From: Actinomycetota bacterium
GTDB lineage: Bacteria; Actinomycetota; Thermoleophilia; Solirubrobacterales; JACPNS01
NCBI GenBank assembly: GCA_016219715.1
Contig: JACRKX010000078.1
Location: forward strand, 1 to 38,585
Length of the DNA stretch: 38,585 nucleotides
Reading direction: 5' to 3'
Shown here: positions 33,822-38,585 of the stretch, piece after piece
Position numbering within the stretch: position 1 is the first letter of the stretch
Layout of the letters: each line of letters opens with the position of its first letter
Translations under genes and position numbers: made by a program
Notes under the pieces: generated by a model
What the model was told of the DNA's origin: nothing
The model's database searches: none
What the model saw: the letters and a program-made list of their open reading frames with translations, nothing else

Positions 33822-33872
33822 CCACTCCAAAGCCTGGCCCTGGAGCAACTCCGAGGCCAGGCTTTGGAGTGG
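33822..33872. repeat. REP-like palindrome, left copy
   Basis: A perfect 18-bp inverted repeat (CCACTCCAAAGCCTGGCC and its complement) with a 15-nt loop that itself folds (GGAG-CAA-CTCC). It is 50/51 identical to the copy at 34758-34808, in the same orientation. Similarity continues for about 20 nt to its right. It lies about 107 bp beyond the 3' end of the transposase gene. Confidence 0.92.
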
Positions 33873-33978
33873 GAATCGCATTGGAAACAACCCCTGGCTA
33901 GAAGCGCGCGAGGCCGGGGGCCCAGGCCAACGACAGGACAGGTGCCGGCGTGCCGAATCGAGGAGCCGAAGACGATCG

Positions 33979-34605
33979 TCAGTGGATGCGAAGCGAGTCG
34001 AAACCAGCTGCCGACAACGGCTCTGCGGATTTCGATGCCACATAGCGATCCATGTAGTCCGAGTAGTGGTCCACGCCACCGAACACCCGCAACCCGGTCT
34101 CAACTGCGATCCAATCGGATTGCGCCTTGCCTCGATAGAGCGGATGGGTGCAAAGCTCGTAGTCTGGGCCGATCGGATGGTTGTTGTGGACGTAGGCGAT
34201 TGCCCGTTTAGCTTGCCCGTGACTGACGATCTCGGCCGCCTTGTACGGCGCCTCAAAGAGTCTTCCCGATCGACCGTGCCGCCGGTTGTAGGACGACACG
34301 TAGCCCGAGAGCGCCCCATGCATCAGCTTCGCCATGCCGCCCTCCTGGATCTGGTGAACGATCAGGTGGAAGTGATTGGGCATCAAGCAGTACGCAGCCA
34401 CCGCAACCTGGTCGCTCAGCTTTCGATACGGCCGGAAATGATCGTCACGGAACGGCTCAGGTGACAGGTACCTGCGAAAGCACTGCAGAAACTCGCGCTG
34501 GTCAACGGCGTCCTGGAATATTGCGAGCCGATCGATCCCTCTGTTGTAAACGTGGAACAGCCGGTCGACGGCCGCGTGGGATTTGCGTTGATTTCGGCTG
34601 GGCAT
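33979..34605 (-). CDS. REP-associated tyrosine transposase (RAYT, Y1/IS200-like)
   Basis: 208 residues. The N-terminus (DRLFHVYNRGIDRLAIF) is the typical RAYT start. The metal-binding HUH motif is His78-Phe-His80 in AYCLMPNHFHLIV. The nucleophile tyrosine is probably Tyr102 or Tyr106 in SGYVSSYNRRHGRSGRLFE. The C-terminal half (YVHNNHPIGP, then YRGKAQSDW) also fits the family. RAYT proteins cut and rejoin single-stranded REP hairpins. The frame is intact, and two REP-like palindromes flank the gene directly. It is less GC-biased than its neighbours, as expected for a mobile gene. Confidence 0.9.
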   Translation of the reverse strand: MPSRNQRKSHAAVDRLFHVYNRGIDRLAIFQDAVDQREFLQCFRRYLSPEPFRDDHFRPYRKLSDQVAVAAYCLMPNHFHLIVHQIQEGGMAKLMHGALSGYVSSYNRRHGRSGRLFEAPYKAAEIVSHGQAKRAIAYVHNNHPIGPDYELCTHPLYRGKAQSDWIAVETGLRVFGGVDHYSDYMDRYVASKSAEPLSAAGFDSLRIH

Positions 34606-34757
34606 CGGCTCTCATTTACTTAACGATCGAGAGCCGCCGTTCTTACCCCCCTTGTAACTGAATTTCAACAATTACCTGCCCTTCGACCCAGTTCCGACCG
34701 AGACGCGCACCGATCAGTATCAGCGACCATCTCGCTGCCCGATTCCATAGCCAAAAA

Positions 34758-34808
34758 CCACTCCAAAGCCTGGCCCTGGAGCAACTCCAAGGCCAGGCTT
34801 TGGAGTGG
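34758..34808. repeat. REP-like palindrome, right copy
   Basis: The same 18-bp inverted repeat as at 33822-33872, with one loop difference (CTCCAA instead of CTCCGA). It starts about 153 bp upstream of the transposase start codon. The two copies are direct repeats bracketing the gene. Confidence 0.92.
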
Positions 34809-34927
34809 GGAGCCGCATGGGAATGGGGACCTCGCCTGACGGGCGGGGCGGGCAACTGGTGGGCGGGCAGCGGCCGACGATCCCCGGCTCGCGCGGACAG
34901 AAGCTGGCCTAGGTGGCCAAAACCGGC

Positions 34928-36130
34928 CTAGAGCATCCGCTCGTACAGCCGGAAGGTCTTGATGATCTGGCCGCCCATGCCCTGGATGGCCTTGTTCATC
35001 GTCTTGTTGTCTTCGAGGATCCAGCCCATCGTGCCGCCGGTCACGCCGGTCTTGTCGGCGGCCGTGAAGTTCTTGTTGTCTTCGAGGATCCAGCCCATCG
35101 TGCCGCCGGTCACGCCGGTCTTGTCGGCGGCCGTGAAGTGCTCGACATAGAGCCGCGCGCCCAGACCAGTCGTGCGATACCGGGGCTTGACGCCCAGCGC
35201 GAACACGCGCACGCGATCGATCTTGCGGCGGTACCAGAGGAACTTCAGCCATCCGAACGGCAACAGCCGGCCGTTCAAGTGCTTGAGAACCTGGTTGTAG
35301 TCGGGCAACGTCAGCGCGGCGGCGGCGTTGTCGCCGTCTTTGCCGATCATGATGAAGGCCCAGTGCTTGTCGAGCACCGGAAGCAGTTGCTTGGCGTAGT
35401 GGCGCACCTCGTGCTCGTTGAGCGGTACGAAGCCCCAGTTCTTCTCCCAGGATGCGTTGTAGATGTCGAGGAAGCGGTCGACGTCGGAGCGCACGGTGAA
35501 ACGCGAGAACTTCTTGATCTTGTAGCTCGAATCATCGACGCGCCGCGCCGCGCCGAAGATCGCCGGGTGCACCTTCTCCTTGTCGGTGACCTCGAGCGAA
35601 TACATGTAGAGGTCTTTCGCCTTCGCGAAGCCGGCAGAGTCGAATAGTCCGGGGTAGTAGCGCGGCGTGCAAGCTTCGAAGATCGACGGCGGCACATCGA
35701 AGCCGTCTACGACCACCCCCAGCTCGTCGTTGGTCGTGTAGTTCATCGGCCCGACCATGCGGTCGCGGCCGCGCTCGCGCAGCCATTCGGCGGCGGCGTC
35801 GTAGAGTGCGGCGGCCGCCGGCGGGTCGTCTTCGCACTCGAACCAGCCGAACAGGCCCCAGTCGTTGCCCTGGAACTCGTTGAGGTTGCGATCGATGTGC
35901 GCGCTGATGCGGCCGACGACTCGCTCGCCGCGGCGAGCTAGGTAGAACTCGGCTTCGGAGTGCTCGAACCACGGGTTCTTCTTGCGGTCGAGCTGATCCT
36001 TGACGTCCATGATCAACGGTGGCACCCACATGGGATCGCCCTCGTGCAGGCGAAACGGCAGGTCGATGAAGGCCTTGAGGTCGCGCTTGCCGCGGACCGG
36101 GGTGACGTCGATAGGATCGCTCACGAGCAT
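34928..36130 (-). CDS. GNAT-fold acyltransferase of the YghO / bacterial ceramide synthase type, with internal tandem duplication
   Basis: 400 residues. The N-terminal part begins VRGKRDLKAFIDLPFRLHE and contains DPMWVPPL, KKNPWFEHSEAEFYLARR and VGRISAHIDR. This pattern belongs to the YghO-like GNAT proteins that include the Caulobacter ceramide synthase, which N-acylates sphingoid bases. A second GNAT half follows (about 200-400), with GVKPRYRTTGLGARLY as the acyl-CoA motif. Residues 332-354 are repeated at 355-377, encoded by an exact 69-bp duplication at 35002-35139. Without it the protein would be 377 residues, the usual size. The neighbour on the opposite strand is a serine-palmitoyltransferase-like enzyme. 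The ceramide role is inferred. Confidence 0.8.
   Translation of the reverse strand: MLVSDPIDVTPVRGKRDLKAFIDLPFRLHEGDPMWVPPLIMDVKDQLDRKKNPWFEHSEAEFYLARRGERVVGRISAHIDRNLNEFQGNDWGLFGWFECEDDPPAAAALYDAAAEWLRERGRDRMVGPMNYTTNDELGVVVDGFDVPPSIFEACTPRYYPGLFDSAGFAKAKDLYMYSLEVTDKEKVHPAIFGAARRVDDSSYKIKKFSRFTVRSDVDRFLDIYNASWEKNWGFVPLNEHEVRHYAKQLLPVLDKHWAFIMIGKDGDNAAAALTLPDYNQVLKHLNGRLLPFGWLKFLWYRRKIDRVRVFALGVKPRYRTTGLGARLYVEHFTAADKTGVTGGTMGWILEDNKNFTAADKTGVTGGTMGWILEDNKTMNKAIQGMGGQIIKTFRLYERML
35002..35139. repeat. Exact 69-bp tandem duplication inside the acyltransferase gene
   Basis: Two identical 69-bp units (35002-35070 and 35071-35139) lie head to tail and encode 23 residues twice, in frame. No base differs between them, so the event is recent, or it is an assembly artefact. 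Confidence 0.95.
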
Positions 36131-37436
36131 GGACTCTAACCAGCACTCCGCCGGAAACCCAGCCGCAGCAGCAGTCCCCACAGGCCCCGCGATCGATCTC
36201 TTCGAGCGCGCTCGCCACCACGACCGCGCCGAGATCATCGCCGCCGCGCGCGAGCACGACATGCTGCCGTTCTTCCGCCTGCTCGAGGGCCCGGCCGGCC
36301 CCATCGTGCAGATGGAGGGCAAGGAGCGCGTGATGCTCGGCAGCAACAACTACCTCGGCCTGACCGGCGACCCGCGCGTGATCGCCGGCGCTCACGACGC
36401 GATCGACAAGTACGGCGCCGCTCTGACCGGCTCGCGCCTGCTCAACGGCACGATCGAGCTACACACTCAACTCGAAGCCGAAATCGCCGACTGGATGGGC
36501 ACCGCCGACGCGATCGTCTTCACCACGGGCTACCAGGCCAACCTCGGCACGCTCAGCGCGCTGCTCGAAGCCAAGGACACGGTGATCTGCGACGCCGGCG
36601 ATCACGCCTCGCTGCTCGATGGAATCAAGCTTTCGGGCGCGAAGGTACGCCCCTTCCGCCACGGCCGCCTCGACAAGCTCGAGACGATGCTCGACCGCGC
36701 CCGCTCCGACGGCGGCGGCGTGCTGGTGGTCGTCGATGGCGTCTACTCGATGGAGGGCGACATCTGCGACCTTCCGCGGGTGACAGAGCTGGCGAAGGCC
36801 TACGGCGCCCGCCTGATGGTCGACGAGGCTCACGGTTGCGGTGTGCTCGGCGCCCGCGGCGCTGGCTCGTGCGAGCTACTCGGAGTCGAGGACCAGGTCG
36901 ACCTGCGCATGGGCACCTTCAGCAAGTCGCTGGCAAGCTGCGGGGGCTTCATCGCGGGCGACGCCGACATCATCGATTTCCTGCGCCTGTACGCGCGCTC
37001 ATTCCTGTTCACCGCCAGCGCGGTGCCGGCAGCCGTCGGCTCGGCGCTGGCCGCCGTCAAGATCGCGAAGAGCGACGAGGGCCGCGCCCTGCTTGCCAAG
37101 GTGCTCGCCAACGCCGAGTACCTCTGGACCCAGCTCAACGAGCGCGGCGTGCGCGTAATCGACCCCGGCATGGAGCTGGGCGAGCGCTACGGCGTCAAGC
37201 CCTTCACCCCGATCGTGCCGGTCCTGATCGGCGAAGACTGGGAGGCCGGGCTGGTCTGGAAGAAGCTCTACGACGCCGGTGTCTACTGCAACGTCGCGAT
37301 GCACCCTGCCGTCCCCCATGGCGGCGCGCTGCTGCGCACAAGCGTGATGGCCACGCACGAGCGCGAGCACCTTGACCGCGCGATCGAAGCGATCATGGCC
37401 GTCGCCGCGGAGCATCCGGCGATGCTCCGCGGCTGA
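36129..37436 (+). CDS. Alpha-oxoamine synthase, serine palmitoyltransferase-like
   Basis: 435 residues, a PLP fold-type I enzyme that condenses an amino acid with an acyl-CoA or acyl-ACP. The catalytic residues are intact: His159 (DAGDHASLLDG), Asp232 and His235 (VDEAHGCGVLG) and the PLP lysine Lys266 in GTFSKSLASCGG. The segment GSRLLNGTIELHTQLE, with FTTGYQANLGTLSALL, is nearer to serine palmitoyltransferases than to BioF or glycine C-acetyltransferase. It starts head-to-head with the ceramide-synthase-like gene, the two ATGs overlapping. Together they would make a ketosphinganine and N-acylate the base. BioF-like or KBL-like activity remains possible. Confidence 0.82.
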   Translation: MDSNQHSAGNPAAAAVPTGPAIDLFERARHHDRAEIIAAAREHDMLPFFRLLEGPAGPIVQMEGKERVMLGSNNYLGLTGDPRVIAGAHDAIDKYGAALTGSRLLNGTIELHTQLEAEIADWMGTADAIVFTTGYQANLGTLSALLEAKDTVICDAGDHASLLDGIKLSGAKVRPFRHGRLDKLETMLDRARSDGGGVLVVVDGVYSMEGDICDLPRVTELAKAYGARLMVDEAHGCGVLGARGAGSCELLGVEDQVDLRMGTFSKSLASCGGFIAGDADIIDFLRLYARSFLFTASAVPAAVGSALAAVKIAKSDEGRALLAKVLANAEYLWTQLNERGVRVIDPGMELGERYGVKPFTPIVPVLIGEDWEAGLVWKKLYDAGVYCNVAMHPAVPHGGALLRTSVMATHEREHLDRAIEAIMAVAAEHPAMLRG

Positions 37437-37488
37437 GCATCTCGTGAAGTTCGACTCAGCTAACTAAACAGAGCTAAACCGAGTCTGT

Positions 37489-38085
37489 TCAACTGAAGTA
37501 ATGCCAGTCGTTGGTCCAGGTCCAATCCGTGTACGGTCGGCTGCAATCACCCGGTGAATAGATGTTCGATGGGAAGCCATTCGTCGAAAGCGGTGGATTG
37601 GCGTTATTCGCCTCCCATGTCCAGATTCCGTACCTGACCGTACATACAGCTGCGGCGTAGTAAGCCGAGCCACACGGACCCTTCGACCAATTCCAGAAGG
37701 TGTTGGTCGTGCTGGCTACCGCTTCTCGGATCATCGCCTCAAAGTATGAATTTCGGCAGATTGAATAGCCAGCATACGGCCCAGAACCCGTGTAAACCAG
37801 CAATTTCGCGTTCAACTGCACCTGGTAGTCAAACGGCCAGCCAGTGACGTCATCCATGACAACCGGACGGCTACACCCCGGCATGTATGGCATCTGGTAG
37901 GAAAACATCTGGAGCGGCGCAGAACTCGTCTCACGCAACGACATCGCACGCCTCAGGCAGTGCTCACCGACACTCTTCAATTGTGTTCGCGAAACGGTAT
38001 GCGCAGACGCGACTCCCGTGATTGCTCCAAATGCGGCAGTCGTCAATACGAAGGTCGCTACCGCCAAGCAGATTCTTGCTCTCAT
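37489..38085 (-). CDS. Secreted cysteine-containing protein of unknown family
   Basis: 198 residues. A clear signal peptide (MRARICLAVATFVLTTAAFG, cleavage near residue 28) precedes a mature part with six cysteines (43, 71, 110, 138, 148, 181), enough for three disulfides. It is rich in Trp, Tyr and Asn. Codon use is much less GC-biased than in the rest of the window, which suggests recent acquisition. No family is recognised. It may be a secreted effector or wall-associated protein, but nothing shows this directly. Confidence 0.6.
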   Translation of the reverse strand: MRARICLAVATFVLTTAAFGAITGVASAHTVSRTQLKSVGEHCLRRAMSLRETSSAPLQMFSYQMPYMPGCSRPVVMDDVTGWPFDYQVQLNAKLLVYTGSGPYAGYSICRNSYFEAMIREAVASTTNTFWNWSKGPCGSAYYAAAVCTVRYGIWTWEANNANPPLSTNGFPSNIYSPGDCSRPYTDWTWTNDWHYFS

Positions 38086-38585
38086 TCGCTAACTCAACTC
38101 CTTGTTATCTGACTGGCGGCTCATCGAACTCCACAAACGAGCCCCGCCGCCACCCATGAGATGGATTGACTGGCGGTCGATTGTACGCACTCAACTACCC
38201 ATACTTTGTAACGATTTTGCACCAATTATCGTTACCATTCAGTAGGTATTGAGTTGCGAGTAGAACCTGGTCAACAGTTGGTACGCGCTCCCACCGCGCG
38301 AAAGACACCTCGTTCCGCCGAGACCTCCAATCCGACACGATTGTGTGGTTCTCGCGATAGCTACTAGTTACTCGCCGGATGCTCATCTACAGGCACGCCA
38401 GGGGACACCCAGAGTTTGTCCAACTTTTCACAAACTCACACTGACACGAAAAACCCGCTCTTAGCGACAAATTACGCGGGGGTCAGTTACAAGAAGGCAA
38501 CATTTGGCCTTATGGTTCATCGCCAAGGACACGGACAACTCGGCCGTGCCGCGGGAGTCTTATCGAAGGAATTGGGGCGTTGTCC
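38086..38585. other. 500-bp low-GC right edge without a confident gene
   Basis: Its base composition matches the secreted-protein gene rather than the chromosomal genes. A 63-codon minus-strand frame (38195-38386) has no recognisable domain. Near 38480 a plus-strand frame runs off the edge (reading ...ALWFIAKDTDNSAVPRES...) and could be the start of another gene. I cannot support either strongly. Confidence 0.4.

Noticed and set aside
37467-37489. AACAGA/TCTGTT repeat as a terminator between the convergent genes
   Set aside because: Arms of six bases with an 11-base loop and no T-run are too weak to support.
38195-38386. A 63-codon minus-strand frame
   Set aside because: No family, no ribosome site that I trust, and it lies in low-GC sequence where random open frames are common.
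1-38585. CRISPR arrays, tRNA and rRNA genes
   Set aside because: No regularly spaced repeats and no cloverleaf or ribosomal RNA sequence were seen in the gaps.

Overview
This window looks like a stretch of chromosome from a high-GC actinobacterium, most probably of the class Thermoleophilia (Solirubrobacter/Conexibacter/Patulibacter-like). That placement is an inference. It rests on strong GC bias at third codon positions, frequent GTG and TTG starts, an InhA-type enoyl-ACP reductase, and accessory proteins with Ala/Lys-rich tails. Almost all of the window is ordinary chromosomal coding sequence. The exceptions are a low-GC leader near 8.75-9.25 kb, a small mobile module near 33.8-34.8 kb and a low-GC right end from about 37.44 kb.

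Layout. 1-3.2 kb (minus strand): ftsE, ftsX, an S41 carboxyl-terminal protease, then the start of an RNase R-like gene that runs off the left edge. 3.3-8.2 kb (minus): a complete type II fatty-acid synthesis operon, fabD-fabH-fabG-acpP-fabF-fabI, tightly packed with 4-bp overlaps and short gaps, behind a promoter region rich in CTCAC/GTGAG motifs. 8.4-11.5 kb: a phasin-like coiled-coil protein diverges from a large three-domain peptidoglycan hydrolase. 11.5-21.1 kb (minus): a sirtuin, a potassium channel, a padR regulator with a fused hydroxyacyl-CoA dehydrogenase/enoyl-CoA hydratase, a DsbA-like protein, an acyl-CoA dehydrogenase, a calcium/cation antiporter and two envelope proteins.

21.2-25.9 kb (plus): a glucuronyl C5-epimerase-like secreted protein, an ArsA/Get3-like ATPase overlapping a small acidic protein, a lipoprotein PQQ sugar dehydrogenase and a membrane protein. 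25.9-27.9 kb (minus): a multi-pass membrane protein and a TetR regulator. A perfect 24-nt palindrome upstream of the membrane gene resembles the Bacillus FadR operator. 27.9-33.3 kb (plus): a MoxR ATPase/VWA pair, then a TPP riboswitch leading a thiamine-precursor ABC transporter (ATPase, permease, binding protein).

33.4-38.6 kb: a small membrane protein, a REP-associated tyrosine transposase bracketed by two near-identical 51-nt palindromes, and a divergent pair. The pair is a GNAT-fold acyltransferase of the YghO/bacterial ceramide synthase type and a serine-palmitoyltransferase-like alpha-oxoamine synthase. A low-GC secreted cysteine-rich protein follows, then an unassigned edge.

The most interesting points are as follows. 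(1) The putative sphingolipid pair has overlapping start codons, and its acyltransferase carries an exact 69-bp in-frame tandem duplication. (2) The REP/transposase unit lies directly beside it. (3) The peptidoglycan hydrolase embeds a catalytically dead M23 domain between two apparently active enzymes. (4) The TPP riboswitch may fold the ribosome binding site into its closing stem. (5) Palindromic operator candidates can be paired with neighbouring PadR and TetR genes. No complete new defence or mobile system is evident.
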